Shown: piece after piece, positions 12,069 through 20,419 of the stretch
Layout of the letters: the number at the start of each line of letters is the position of its first letter
How positions within the stretch are numbered: the stretch's first letter is position 1
Source of the DNA: Jiangella ureilytica
GTDB taxonomy: Bacteria > Actinomycetota > Actinomycetes > Jiangellales > Jiangellaceae
DNA: 32,686 nt
Direction of reading: 5' to 3'
NCBI RefSeq assembly: GCF_004348545.1
Contig: NZ_SMKL01000070.1
Coordinates: 1-32,686 of the forward strand
Made by a program: the position numbers and the translations under genes
Notes under the pieces: model-generated
The model's database searches: none
Seen by the model: the letters and a program-made list of their open reading frames with translations, nothing else
What the model was told of the DNA's origin: nothing

Positions 12069-12938
12069 GTGCCGGTACCGACGGTTCCGACCGGGGTCCG
12101 GGCCGCCCGGCCGTGGCCGGGTGACGTGTCTCGGCAGGTCCTGCCGGGCGCCGCGAGCACCGTCGTCGCCGCTCTCGTCGGGGGTCCACGGCTCACCGGG
12201 GAGGTCGTGGCCGCCACCCGAACACTGACCGCCGTCCTGGTCGACCACGGCACCGGGCCGGTGCTCCTGTGCGTCACCGGCCCGGCTGCCGTGCGCCTGC
12301 CGTGCGCCGTCGTCACCCCGTGGCCGCTGTCCGGGCTGCGGGCCGGCCAGCGGGCGGTGGTCGGCGACGGCGAGCTGCGCATCGGCGACTCCGCGGCCGA
12401 CGGCGTCGTCGTCACGGCCGCGCGGTGGTGGCGGGTGCGCCCGGCCGCGATCGGCGACGTCGCGCTCGCGCGGACCCGGACCGCGGGGCTCGCCGACGGA
12501 GCCGGGCTCGACGGCGGCGTCGTGGCGGCGGCCGGACGGCTCGGGCTCGGGCTGCTCTGCGGCGACGACGAGGAGCTCGCCGACGCCGTCGACGGCCTGC
12601 TCGGTCTCGGGCCCGGATTGACGCCCGCCGGCGACGACGTGCTGGCCGGCGCGCTGGTCGTCGCGGCCGCGCTGGGCCGGGCCGCCCGGCTGGCGTCCGT
12701 CGTCGGGGCGGCCGTCCCGTTCGACCGCACGACCGCCGTCTCCGCCGGGCTCCTCCCCCACGCCGCCCACGGCCTCGCCGTCCCGCAGCTCGCCGCGTAC
12801 CTGGCCGCGCTCGGCGCCGCCCGCGGCGACGTCGAGGCCGCCGAGCAGCGGCTGCTCGCCGTCGGCCACACCTCCGGCGCCGCGCTCCGGCTGGGCGCCG
12901 TCGTCGCACTGGCCGCGCTGGCCGGCGGGCCGCGGTGA
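12069..12938 (+). CDS. DUF2877 protein, AllH (YlbF)-like oxamate carbamoyltransferase subunit
   Basis: The 289-residue protein carries the DUF2877 signature LLGLGPGLTPAGDDVLAGALV near residue 180 and the later LLPHAAHGLAVPQ. In E. coli the DUF2877 protein YlbF was renamed AllH and, with AllF and AllG, forms the oxamate carbamoyltransferase of allantoin degradation. The GTG start has an ideal GGAGG six bases upstream (12058-12062). The stop overlaps the next GTG by four bases. The gene order H-F-G differs from E. coli, where fdrA comes first. Function is inferred from the family and the complete three-gene set. Confidence 0.85.
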   Translation: MPVPTVPTGVRAARPWPGDVSRQVLPGAASTVVAALVGGPRLTGEVVAATRTLTAVLVDHGTGPVLLCVTGPAAVRLPCAVVTPWPLSGLRAGQRAVVGDGELRIGDSAADGVVVTAARWWRVRPAAIGDVALARTRTAGLADGAGLDGGVVAAAGRLGLGLLCGDDEELADAVDGLLGLGPGLTPAGDDVLAGALVVAAALGRAARLASVVGAAVPFDRTTAVSAGLLPHAAHGLAVPQLAAYLAALGAARGDVEAAEQRLLAVGHTSGAALRLGAVVALAALAGGPR

Positions 12939-14431
12939 TCCGCCACGTCGAGGTGCGCACCGGCACCTACCACGACTCCGTCACGTTGATGCAGGTCAGC
13001 CAGGCGGTACAGGGCGAGGACGGGGTCGGGTCGGCGCTCGTCGCCATGGCCACCCAGCTCAACCTCGACCTTCTCGCCGGCATGGGCTTCGACCCGCCGG
13101 CCGCGAGCCCGAACGACCTGGTCGTCGGGGTGGTCGCCGACGACGACGGCGCGCTCGGCCGGGCACTGGGCCGGCTCGAGTCGGCGCTGGCGGCGCGGGG
13201 CCCCGGTGGGTCCGGCGACGGCGGCGGGTTCGACGCCGCGCCGCCGCGGTCGGTCGGCGCGGCCGCCCGGCGCGACGGCGCCACCATCGCGTTCGTCTCG
13301 ACGCCCGGCGCGTACGCGTTCGTCGACGCGATGGACGCGCTGCAGCACGGCCTGCACGTCGTCGTGTTCTCCGACAACGTCCCCGTCGAGCAGGAGATCC
13401 GGCTCAAGCAGGAGGCCGCCGACCGCGGGCTGCTGGTCATGGGACCCGACTGCGGCACGGCGGTGGTCGGCGGCGTCGGGTTCGGGTTCGCCAACGTGGT
13501 GCGGCCGGGGCCGGTCGGCGTCGTCGCGGCGTCCGGCACCGGCGCCCAGCAGCTGCTCGGCCTGGTCGACGGCGCGGGGGTCGGCATCAGCCACTGCCTC
13601 GGGGTCGGCGGGCGCGACCTGACGGCCGAGGTGGGCGGCGCGTCGACGCTGGCCGCGCTCGACCTGCTGGCCGACGACGACGCGACCGAGGTCATCGTCG
13701 TCGTCAGCAAGCCGCCCGCGGCCGACGTCGCCGACACCGTCCGCGAGCGGGCCGAGAAGCTCGGCAAGCCCGTCGTCCTCGCGCTGCTCGGCCCCGGCCG
13801 GCCCGACCTCACTGCCGTCGCCGAGACCGTCGTCACCACCGCCGGCGCCACCTGGGCGCCGCCGCGGTCGTGGCCGTCGACGGCGCCGCGCACCGGCCCG
13901 TACCCGTTCGTGCGCGGCCTCTACGCCGGCGGGACCCTCTGTGACGAGGCGATGCTGCTGGTCAGCGCGGCGTTCGGCCCGGTGCGGTCGAACATCCCGC
14001 TGGCGTCGGCGTGGGCGCTCGGGCCGGACCTGCAGGCCGAGGGACACACGATGATCGACTTCGGCGACGACTCCCTGACCCAGGGCCGGCCGCACCCCAT
14101 GATCGACAACTCGCTGCGCATCGAGCGGCTGCTCACCGAGGCGCGCGACCCGACCTGCGGCGTCGTGCTCCTCGACGTCGTGCTCGGGCACGGCGCGCAC
14201 CCCGACCCGGCCGGCGAGCTGGCCCCGGCCATCGTCCGGGCCCGCAACGTCGCCGGGGCGCGCGGCCGCGACCTCGCCGTCGTCGTCGCGCTGATCGGCA
14301 CCGACACGGACCCGCAGCGGCTCGACGACCAGGCCCGGGCGCTGCGCGACGCCGGCGCCTCGGTGCAGTTGTCCAACGCCGCGGCGGCCCGCGAGGCCGT
14401 CGCGCTGGTCCGGGACGGCGCCGATGGCTGA
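12935..14431 (+). CDS. fdrA: FdrA-family protein, AllF-like oxamate carbamoyltransferase subunit
   Basis: The 498-residue protein resembles the succinyl-CoA-synthetase-alpha-like FdrA family. Visible motifs include the N-terminal GTYHDSVTLMQVSQ, the stretch VVFSDNVPVEQEIRLKQEA, the glycine-rich LVMGPDCGTAVVGGVGFGFANVV and VAASGTGAQQLLGLVDGAGVG with HCLGVGGRDL. It starts at GTG 12935, overlapping the DUF2877 stop (GTGA), and its stop overlaps the next ATG by eight bases. It is somewhat shorter than E. coli FdrA (about 555 residues). A Gly/Ala-rich insert around residues 80-105 looks poorly conserved. Confidence 0.9.
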   Translation: MIRHVEVRTGTYHDSVTLMQVSQAVQGEDGVGSALVAMATQLNLDLLAGMGFDPPAASPNDLVVGVVADDDGALGRALGRLESALAARGPGGSGDGGGFDAAPPRSVGAAARRDGATIAFVSTPGAYAFVDAMDALQHGLHVVVFSDNVPVEQEIRLKQEAADRGLLVMGPDCGTAVVGGVGFGFANVVRPGPVGVVAASGTGAQQLLGLVDGAGVGISHCLGVGGRDLTAEVGGASTLAALDLLADDDATEVIVVVSKPPAADVADTVRERAEKLGKPVVLALLGPGRPDLTAVAETVVTTAGATWAPPRSWPSTAPRTGPYPFVRGLYAGGTLCDEAMLLVSAAFGPVRSNIPLASAWALGPDLQAEGHTMIDFGDDSLTQGRPHPMIDNSLRIERLLTEARDPTCGVVLLDVVLGHGAHPDPAGELAPAIVRARNVAGARGRDLAVVVALIGTDTDPQRLDDQARALRDAGASVQLSNAAAAREAVALVRDGADG

Positions 14432-15839
14432 CCTGCTGAACGACGAGCCGCGCGTGGTCAGCGCCGGGGTCGACCTGTTCGCGGCCGCGCTGGCGGCGCA
14501 GGCGGTGCCGGTGACGACGGTCGACTGGCGCCCGCCTGTGGCCGGCACGTCGGACGACCTGGCCCGTGTGCTGGCCGACCCGCGGCGGCCGGAGGCGAAC
14601 GCGCTCGCGCTGTCGCGCATGCTCGAGGCGGGCGCCGACCTCGTCGACGTCCGGCCGGCTTCCGAGGTGCTCGGCCTGGAGCCGGGCCAGTTCCTGCACG
14701 CCGGCCCGCCGGTCACGTGGGATCGGGCGTCCGGGCCGCTGCGCGGTGCGCTGATCGGGGCGACTCTGTTCGAGGGCCTGGCTACCTCGCCGGGTGAGGC
14801 GGAAGCACTGCTGGCGGCGGGTTCGGGCTCGTCGGTCGAGTGGTCGCCGTGCCACGACCGCGGGGGCGTCGGTCCCATGGCCGGGGTCGTGTCGCCGTCG
14901 ATGTGGCTGTTCGAGCTCGCCGATCCTGTGGGCGGCCGGACGGCGTGGTGCTCGCTCAACGAGGGCCTCGGCGCGGTGCTGCGTTACGGCGCGTACGGCC
15001 CGGAGGTCATCGAGCGGCTGCGGTGGATGGCGTCGGCGCTGGGGCCGCTGCTGCAGGCCGCCGTGCGGCGGCGCGGGCCCGTGGACGTCAAGGCGATCGT
15101 CGCGCAGATGGTCCAGATGGGCGACGAGGGCCACAACCGCAACCGCGCCGGCACGCTGATGCTGCTGCGCGACCTGCTCCCGGCTCTCGTCGACAGCGGA
15201 GCGCCGTCGTCGGACGTCGCCGCGGCCGCCGCCTTCATCGGCGGCAACGACCACTTCTTCCTCAACCTGGTCATGCCGGCCGGGAAGCTCCAGACGGCGG
15301 CCGCGGCCGGAATCGCCGGCTGCTCCGTCGTCACGGCCATGGCCCGCAACGGCACCGACTTCGGCATCCAGGTGTCGGGGACGGGCTCGGCCTGGTTCAC
15401 CGCACCCGCCAACACGCCATCGGGGCTGTATCTGGGGGCGTTCGGGCCCGACGACGCGAACCCCGACATCGGCGACTCCGCGATCACCGAGACCATCGGT
15501 CTCGGCGGGTTCGCCATGGCCGCCGCCCCCGCCATCGTCCGGTTCGTCGGCGGCTCGGTGCCCGACGCGCTGGCGACCAGCCGGCTGATGTACGAGATCA
15601 CCGTCGGCGAGAATCCGGCGTACGCGTTCCCGATCCTCGAGTTCCGCGGTGCCCCGACGGGCATCGACGTCACGCTGGTGGCGCGGACCGGTGTGCTGCC
15701 GCAGATCAACACCGGGATCGCCGGCCGGGTCGCCGGGACGGGCCAGGTCGGCGCCGGCCTGGTCCAGCCGCCGATGGACTGCTTCACCGCCGCACTCTCC
15801 GCGTTGGCCGCCGCCGTCCCGCCGCCCGCCTCGGAATGA
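14424..15839 (+). CDS. DUF1116 protein, AllG (YlbE)-like oxamate carbamoyltransferase subunit
   Basis: The 471-residue protein has the DUF1116 hallmarks: VTTVDWRPP near residue 32, QMGDEGHNRNRAGTLMLLRDL in the middle, AAFIGGNDHFFLNLVMPAGK, and ARNGTDFGIQVSGTG. In E. coli the family member YlbE (AllG) is the third component of the enzyme that splits oxalurate into oxamate and carbamoyl phosphate. Translation is probably coupled to fdrA (ATG lies inside the fdrA end). Length is slightly above the E. coli protein. The stop codon is embedded in a repeat element shared with the convergent gene. Confidence 0.87.
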   Translation: MADLLNDEPRVVSAGVDLFAAALAAQAVPVTTVDWRPPVAGTSDDLARVLADPRRPEANALALSRMLEAGADLVDVRPASEVLGLEPGQFLHAGPPVTWDRASGPLRGALIGATLFEGLATSPGEAEALLAAGSGSSVEWSPCHDRGGVGPMAGVVSPSMWLFELADPVGGRTAWCSLNEGLGAVLRYGAYGPEVIERLRWMASALGPLLQAAVRRRGPVDVKAIVAQMVQMGDEGHNRNRAGTLMLLRDLLPALVDSGAPSSDVAAAAAFIGGNDHFFLNLVMPAGKLQTAAAAGIAGCSVVTAMARNGTDFGIQVSGTGSAWFTAPANTPSGLYLGAFGPDDANPDIGDSAITETIGLGGFAMAAAPAIVRFVGGSVPDALATSRLMYEITVGENPAYAFPILEFRGAPTGIDVTLVARTGVLPQINTGIAGRVAGTGQVGAGLVQPPMDCFTAALSALAAAVPPPASE

Positions 15840-15888
15840 TCACGTTCACCACCCGGTCCCCTGCCACACCAGGCCTGCGGCCCTGGTG
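15825..15888 (+). repeat. Short terminator-bearing repeat, copy A
   Basis: This stretch starts in the last codons of the DUF1116 gene (CCCGCCTCGGAATGA), continues with ACGTTCACCACC and TCCCCTGC, and ends in a hairpin. Read on the other strand, 16041-15976 repeats the same order of blocks with small indels and compensating changes in the hairpin stem. The two copies face each other across an 87-base spacer. Confidence 0.75.
15867..15888 (+). terminator. Hairpin after the allH-allF-allG-like operon
   Basis: CACCAGG (15867-15873) pairs with CCTGGTG (15882-15888) around an eight-base loop, 28 bases after the DUF1116 stop. There is no U-tract, which is common for actinobacterial terminators. Confidence 0.55.
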
Positions 15889-15975
15889 ATGCGCGGGAAC
15901 GCCTCGTGACGGGTGCCAGCCGGAGGAGGCAACCGCTTTCCGGCGCGTTCGGTCGACCGTCACCAGGATCGCTCG

Positions 15976-16007
15976 TGCTCCACGAGGGCTGCAGGCCTCG
16001 TGGAGCA
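15976..16007 (-). terminator. Strong hairpin between convergent operons
   Basis: TGCTCCACGAGG (15976-15987) pairs perfectly with CCTCGTGGAGCA (15996-16007), a 12-bp stem with an eight-base loop containing CTGCAG. It lies 20 bases past the stop of the minus-strand nucleotidyltransferase gene and can act on both strands. No U-run follows. Confidence 0.65.
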
Positions 16008-16041
16008 GGGAATCAGGTGGTGAACGTCATTCCGAGGCGGG
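15976..16041 (-). repeat. Short terminator-bearing repeat, copy B (inverted)
   Basis: Read on the minus strand, it holds CCCGCCTCGGAATGA, CGTTCACCACC, TCCCTGC and then a hairpin, in the same order as copy A. The first block contains the last three codons and stop of the nucleotidyltransferase gene, so both convergent proteins end in Pro-Ala-Ser-Glu. Confidence 0.75.
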
Positions 16042-16605
16042 GAGATCGGCGGGGGTGTCGACGTCGGCGGGGAGGCCGGTGCCGGTGCAGTCGACGGGGG
16101 TGACGAGTTCGGGGTGGGCCCGCATGAAAGGGCGGGCGCCCACATCGCCCTCGGCCAGGGCCGCGACCTCGTCCCAGACGTGCCGCGACAGCAGCACCGG
16201 GTTGCCACGGCGGCCGTCGTAGGTCGCCACCGCGACGGACACCTCGCCGTCCGAAGACGACCACGCCGACCGCAGCCGCCGGACCGCCTCCACCCCGACC
16301 CAGGGCTGGTCGACCAGCGCGACCACGACGGCGCCGGCAGCCGACGCCGTCAGCGCCCGCAGTCCGGCCCGCAGCGACGACCCCATGCCACTGGCCCAGC
16401 CGGGGTTGTGCACGACGATCGCGCCCGGCACCGTCAGCGACACCGCGCCGGACACCACGACCACCGGGTCGCACCCGCCGTCGGACACCAGCCGCGCCGC
16501 CCGGTCGACCAGCCGCGATCCCTCGTACTCGACCAGGGCCTTGGGCGAGCCGTAGCGAGAGCCCGATCCTGCCGCGAGGACCAGGCCCGCGACGTCAGAG
16601 GACAT
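16027..16605 (-). CDS. MobA/MocA-like molybdenum cofactor nucleotidyltransferase
   Basis: The 192-residue protein has the MobA-like NTP transferase pattern: LVLAAGSGSRYGSPKALVEYEG at the N-terminus, the metal-binding VVALVDQPW, then RRGNPVLLSRHVW, GDVGARPF and DVDTPADL at the C-terminus. MocA enzymes cytidylate molybdopterin for xanthine dehydrogenase and CO dehydrogenase-type enzymes. It overlaps the xdhC-like gene by 11 bases and is the last gene of this maturation cluster. The start is ambiguous: ATG 16605 is chosen, but GTG 16623 in the same frame is possible and neither has a clear Shine-Dalgarno. Confidence 0.87.
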   Translation of the reverse strand: MSSDVAGLVLAAGSGSRYGSPKALVEYEGSRLVDRAARLVSDGGCDPVVVVSGAVSLTVPGAIVVHNPGWASGMGSSLRAGLRALTASAAGAVVVALVDQPWVGVEAVRRLRSAWSSSDGEVSVAVATYDGRRGNPVLLSRHVWDEVAALAEGDVGARPFMRAHPELVTPVDCTGTGLPADVDTPADLPASE

Positions 16606-17713
16606 CCGACGCGAGCGGTTCACGGTGGATCGGCCCGCTGGTGTCGCGCAGCCGGCGGCCCGAGCCGCCCCAGCGCGACGCGATGATCTCGGCGGCGATG
16701 GAGACCGCCGTCTCCTCGGGTGTGCGGGCGCCGATGTCGAGGCCCAGCGGCGACGCCAGCCGGGCGAGGTCCTCCTCGGCGACCCCCTCGGCGCGCAGCC
16801 GCGCGAGCCGGTCGTCGTGCGTGCGCCGCGACCCCATGACCCCGATGTACGCGGCCGGCGTGCGGACGGCCTCGGCCAGCAGCGGCACGTCGAACTTGGG
16901 GTCGTGGGTGAGCACGCAGATGACCGTCCGCGCGTCCACCGCCGTCGAGGCCAGGTAATCGTGCGGCCACTTGACCACCACCTCGTCGGCGTCGGGGAAG
17001 CGCCGCGGCGTCGCGAAGACCGGCCTGGCGTCGCACACCGTCACGTGGTAGCCGAGGAACCGGCCGACCCGCACCAGGGCCGCGGCGAAGTCGATGGCGC
17101 CGAAGACCAGCATGCGCGGCCGCGGCGCGAACGACTGTACGAACACCTGCAGATCGTCGAGCCGCCGCTCCCCCGAAGCGCCGTAGCGCCGGATCCCCGT
17201 CATCCCCTGCTCGAGCAGGCCGCGGGCGTCGTCGGCGACGGCGTCGTCGAGTCGCTGGCCACCCAGCGACCCCGCGACCCGGTCGGGCCAGACGATCAGG
17301 TGCGCGCCGACGGTTCCGGGCCCGGCGACGACGGTGGCAACGGCGACCGGCTCGGCGGCGTCGACACTGGCCGCGACGTCGACCAGCGCCGGGAAGGTCT
17401 GGCGGTCGACCGCCTCGACGAACACGTCGATGACGCCGCCGCAGGTCAGCCCGACCGCGAACGCGTCGTCGTCGCTGACGCCGTAGCGCTGCAGGACCGG
17501 CGCGCGGCCGGCCATGACCTCCTGCGCGAGCTCGTACACCGCACCCTCGATGCAGCCCCCGGAGACGCTGCCGACCGCCTCGCCGGCCTGGGTGACGGCC
17601 ATCGAGGCGCCGGGCGGTCGGGGCGCGGACTCGAACGTGCTGACGACGGTGACCAGGCCGGCCCGCTCGCCCGCGCCGACGGCGGCCACCAGCTCACGCA
17701 TGACCTCCTGCAC
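16595..17713 (-). CDS. xdhC: XdhC/CoxI-family molybdenum hydroxylase maturation protein
   Basis: The 372-residue protein has the N-terminal XdhC domain (GLVTVVSTFESAPRPPGASMAV, then SVSGGCIEGAVYELA, where the SGGC cysteine is the conserved one) and the C-terminal Rossmann-like XdhC domain (MLVFGAIDFAAALVRVGRFL, VTVCDARPVF, LTHDPKFDVPLLAEA, YIGVMGSRRTHDDRL). XdhC binds molybdenum cofactor, helps its sulfuration and delivers it to xanthine dehydrogenase-type enzymes. Several GTG/ATG starts are possible; GTG 17713 has GGGAGG five bases upstream, while GTG 17719 and ATG 17701 have no properly spaced site. The start lies inside the end of the VWA gene. Confidence 0.93.
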   Translation of the reverse strand: MQEVMRELVAAVGAGERAGLVTVVSTFESAPRPPGASMAVTQAGEAVGSVSGGCIEGAVYELAQEVMAGRAPVLQRYGVSDDDAFAVGLTCGGVIDVFVEAVDRQTFPALVDVAASVDAAEPVAVATVVAGPGTVGAHLIVWPDRVAGSLGGQRLDDAVADDARGLLEQGMTGIRRYGASGERRLDDLQVFVQSFAPRPRMLVFGAIDFAAALVRVGRFLGYHVTVCDARPVFATPRRFPDADEVVVKWPHDYLASTAVDARTVICVLTHDPKFDVPLLAEAVRTPAAYIGVMGSRRTHDDRLARLRAEGVAEEDLARLASPLGLDIGARTPEETAVSIAAEIIASRWGGSGRRLRDTSGPIHREPLASDVL

Positions 17714-18851
17714 GGTCACCTCCCTTCCCGGACGAGTCGAGCCGTCCGTCGAGCAGCCCGGCCAGCTCGTGCATGGCTCCCAGCGAGTGCCCGGCGACCA
17801 GCCGGTCGACGTACGGAAGCGCCGCCCGCATGCCACCCGTACTGGGAATGTATCCAATATATCCTCGGTGCGGATTCACCCACACGATACGCCTGGCCAG
17901 CCGCGACAGCCGACCCATCTGCGTCGCGAGCTGCTCCGTCCCGCCGCGTTCCCAGCCGTCGCTGCCGATGACGACGACGGCGCCGCGAGCCGTGCCGCGC
18001 TGACCCCAGCGGTCGAGGAACTCCTTCAGCTCGTCGCCCAGCCGGGTGCCGCCGCTCCAGTCATCGATGACCGCCGATGCCGCTGCCAGCGCCGCCGCGG
18101 GCTCGCGCCGCCGCAGCTCACGGGTGATGCGAGTGAGCCGCGTGCCGACGGTGAACACCTCGGTCCCGGGGCGCACGCGGCAGGCGGCGTGGGCGAAGCG
18201 GAGCAACGTCTCGGCGTACGCCGCCATGGATCCACTGACGTCGATGAGGAAGACCAGCCTGCGCTGCCGCCGTCCGTGCCGATGCCTGCGCAGCTCGACC
18301 GGCTCGCCGCCGTGGCGCAGCATGCTCCGGACGGTGCGGCGGGCGTCGACGGGTCCCGACGGCGACGGCTTCAGCCGGCGGGTGGTGCGGTCGGGTGCCG
18401 CCGGGAGCAGTGCGCTGACGTAGCGGTGCACCTCGGCACGGTCGGCGGCGCTGAGCGTGGCGACGTCGCGGTGACGGAGCACCTCGATGCGGTTCGCAGT
18501 GGCGATGCGCTGCTCAGGGGCGTCGGGCGGGTCGCCGTCGCGGCCGCCCGGGTCGTCGGGCTCGGCCGGGACCGCGACGAGCCGCTGCACCGGCGTGACG
18601 GCGACGCGGTTCGGCGGGCTGGCCGGGTGGCCGCCGAAGTAGGCCGCGAACACCCGGTCGTAGGCCGCGACGTCCTCGGGCGAGCCGCACAGCGTCGTCC
18701 GGCCGGCCCAGTACACCGGCCGCAGCCCGGCCGCGCCGAGGACGTCGAGCGCCTCGATCATGGCGTGCACCCGAGTCGGCGGGACGTCGACGCCGGCCGC
18801 GGCCAGCCGCCGGGCGAACCCGACCACCTCGACGTCGATGTGACGAGTCAC
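17694..18851 (-). CDS. CoxE-type von Willebrand factor A domain protein
   Basis: The 385-residue protein has an N-terminal helical part (FARRLAAAGVDVPPTRVHAMIEAL), a basic linker, and a C-terminal VWA domain with the MIDAS motif DVSGS at residues 204-208, a threonine in GGTRLGDEL and an aspartate in IGSDGWERGG. CoxE works with the MoxR-type ATPase CoxD in assembling the Mo/Cu centre of CO dehydrogenase and relatives. The GTG start has no strong Shine-Dalgarno. The stop overlaps the xdhC-like start by 20 bases. Confidence 0.9.
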   Translation of the reverse strand: MTRHIDVEVVGFARRLAAAGVDVPPTRVHAMIEALDVLGAAGLRPVYWAGRTTLCGSPEDVAAYDRVFAAYFGGHPASPPNRVAVTPVQRLVAVPAEPDDPGGRDGDPPDAPEQRIATANRIEVLRHRDVATLSAADRAEVHRYVSALLPAAPDRTTRRLKPSPSGPVDARRTVRSMLRHGGEPVELRRHRHGRRQRRLVFLIDVSGSMAAYAETLLRFAHAACRVRPGTEVFTVGTRLTRITRELRRREPAAALAAASAVIDDWSGGTRLGDELKEFLDRWGQRGTARGAVVVIGSDGWERGGTEQLATQMGRLSRLARRIVWVNPHRGYIGYIPSTGGMRAALPYVDRLVAGHSLGAMHELAGLLDGRLDSSGKGGDRAGGHA

Positions 18852-18984
18852 GCACGATCACCGCTCTCACGTTCGCCTCGTCGCGATGGACCGGCGGATC
18901 GCAGAGGCCTCCGGCCCCCGCTCCCGCCGGTGTGCGTGACTCTGCACGGCTCGTCGACGGCGATCGGCGCCGGTGCCCGCCCGC

Positions 18985-19869
18985 TCATGGGCGGCCGACC
19001 AGCTCCGCGACCTCGCTGGTCATGCGCTCGGTGTCTTCCTGGTACTTGAGCACGGCGCCGAAGGTCCGGGTGGCGAGGTCGGCCGACAGCTCCGTCGCAC
19101 CGAGCGCCGCGAGCGCCGTGACCCAGTCGATCGACTCCGCCAGTCCCGGCGGCTTCAGCAGGCCGGCCGCGCGCAGCCGCTGGACCGCGCGGGCGACGTC
19201 GTCGGCCAGCCGCTCGCTGACGCCCGGCAGGTGCCGCCGGATGACCGCGACCTCGCGCTCGAACGTCGGGTGCGCCAGCCAGTGGTACAGGCAGCGCCGC
19301 TTGAGCGCGTCGTGCACCTCGCGGGTGCGGTTGCTGGTCACGACGACGACCGGCGGCGTCTCGGCGCGGACGGTGCCGAGCTCGGGGATCGAGATGGTGA
19401 ACTCGGACAGCACCTCGAGCAGGAACGCCTCGAACTCGTCGTCGGCGCGGTCGATCTCGTCGACCAGCAGCACCGACGGCGTCGTCTCGAGCGCCCGCAG
19501 CAGCGGGCGGGCCAGCAGGAACCGGCGGTCGTACAGCTCGTGCTCGAGCCGCTCGACGTCGGTGACGCCGGCGGCCTCGGCGGCGCGCAGGTGTAGCAGC
19601 TGGCGCGGGAAGTCCCAGTCGTACAGCGCCTGAGCGGCGTCGACGCCCTCATAGCACTGCAGCCGGATCAGCGGCGCCTCGAGCACGTCGGCGAGCGCCT
19701 GCGCGAGGGCGGTCTTGCCGACCCCGGCCTCGCCCTCGAGGAACAGCGGCCGGCCCATGCGCAACGCCAGGAACGCGGCCGTCGCGACCCCCTCGTCGGC
19801 CAGATACCCTGCGGCGTCCAGCCGCTGGGCCAGCTCGCCGGGCGTCGTGGCCCCCTCGGTGTCGACCAT
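18985..19869 (-). CDS. MoxR-family (CoxD-like) AAA+ ATPase
   Basis: The 294-residue AAA+ protein has Walker A GEAGVGKT at residues 46-53, Walker B VLLVDEID around 133-140, sensor-1 VVVTSN followed by the arginine-rich NRTREVHDALKRRCLYHW, and a C-terminal lid. The phrase LIRLQCYEGVDAAQALYDWD is typical of CoxD-like MoxR proteins. It is the first gene of the minus-strand maturation cluster, 133 bases upstream of the VWA gene, and probably acts with it as a chaperone pair. Confidence 0.93.
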   Translation of the reverse strand: MVDTEGATTPGELAQRLDAAGYLADEGVATAAFLALRMGRPLFLEGEAGVGKTALAQALADVLEAPLIRLQCYEGVDAAQALYDWDFPRQLLHLRAAEAAGVTDVERLEHELYDRRFLLARPLLRALETTPSVLLVDEIDRADDEFEAFLLEVLSEFTISIPELGTVRAETPPVVVVTSNRTREVHDALKRRCLYHWLAHPTFEREVAVIRRHLPGVSERLADDVARAVQRLRAAGLLKPPGLAESIDWVTALAALGATELSADLATRTFGAVLKYQEDTERMTSEVAELVGRP

Positions 19870-19945
19870 GACCCCACGCTACGCCGAGCCGATCGGTCAG
19901 GAATCGAGAAGCAGGTCAGGCGGCCGCGCGCCTAGCGTTCCGGCC

Positions 19946-20413
19946 ATGGACGACACCACGAAGCAGACCCGCACGAAGGGCACCCCCGGCCGCCTGTCCC
20001 TGTGGTTCCAGCGGCGGATGAACGCGAGGACGGCCGCGAAGATCCGGCGCAAGAACGACGGCCGGATGATGGGCATGGACGTCTTGATCCTGCACACCGC
20101 CGGGCGCAGGAGCGGGCAGCCGTACGAGACGCCGATCGCCTGGTTCCCCGAGGAGGACGGCGCTGCGCGCCTCGTCATCGCCTCCGGCGGCGGCAGCGAC
20201 CACCCGAACTGGTTCCGCAACCTCATGGAGCATCCCGATCGCGCGGCGATCGAGCTCCCAGGCGGCGAACCGCAGCCCGTCACTCCGCAGTGGCTCGACG
20301 GCGCCGACCGCGAGGAGGCGTGGCAGCGCATCGTCGCCGCCAACCCGCGGTTCGCGAAGTACCAGAAGAAGAGCGACCGCCAGTACCCGCTCGTCCGCCT
20401 CACCCCGCGCTGA
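19946..20413 (+). CDS. Deazaflavin (F420)-dependent nitroreductase-family protein
   Basis: The 155-residue protein belongs to the DDN-like split-barrel family: a basic N-terminal helix, then GMDVLILHTAGRRSGQPYET, PIAWFPEEDGAARLVIASGG, DHPNWFRNLMEHPDRAAIEL and the C-terminal RFAKYQKKSDRQYPLVRL. Family members reduce substrates such as quinones or nitro-compounds with F420H2. No signal peptide is seen. The ATG at 19946 fits the family's usual N-terminus; the gene is divergent from moxR with a 76-base gap. Confidence 0.88.
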   Translation: MDDTTKQTRTKGTPGRLSLWFQRRMNARTAAKIRRKNDGRMMGMDVLILHTAGRRSGQPYETPIAWFPEEDGAARLVIASGGGSDHPNWFRNLMEHPDRAAIELPGGEPQPVTPQWLDGADREEAWQRIVAANPRFAKYQKKSDRQYPLVRLTPR

Positions 20414-20419
20414 CGGGAC

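Noticed and set aside
12014-14959. A 981-codon minus-strand open frame across the allH-allF-allG-like genes
   Set aside because: The composition is Pro/Ala/Arg/Ser noise; the plus-strand genes have clear family motifs and coupled starts.
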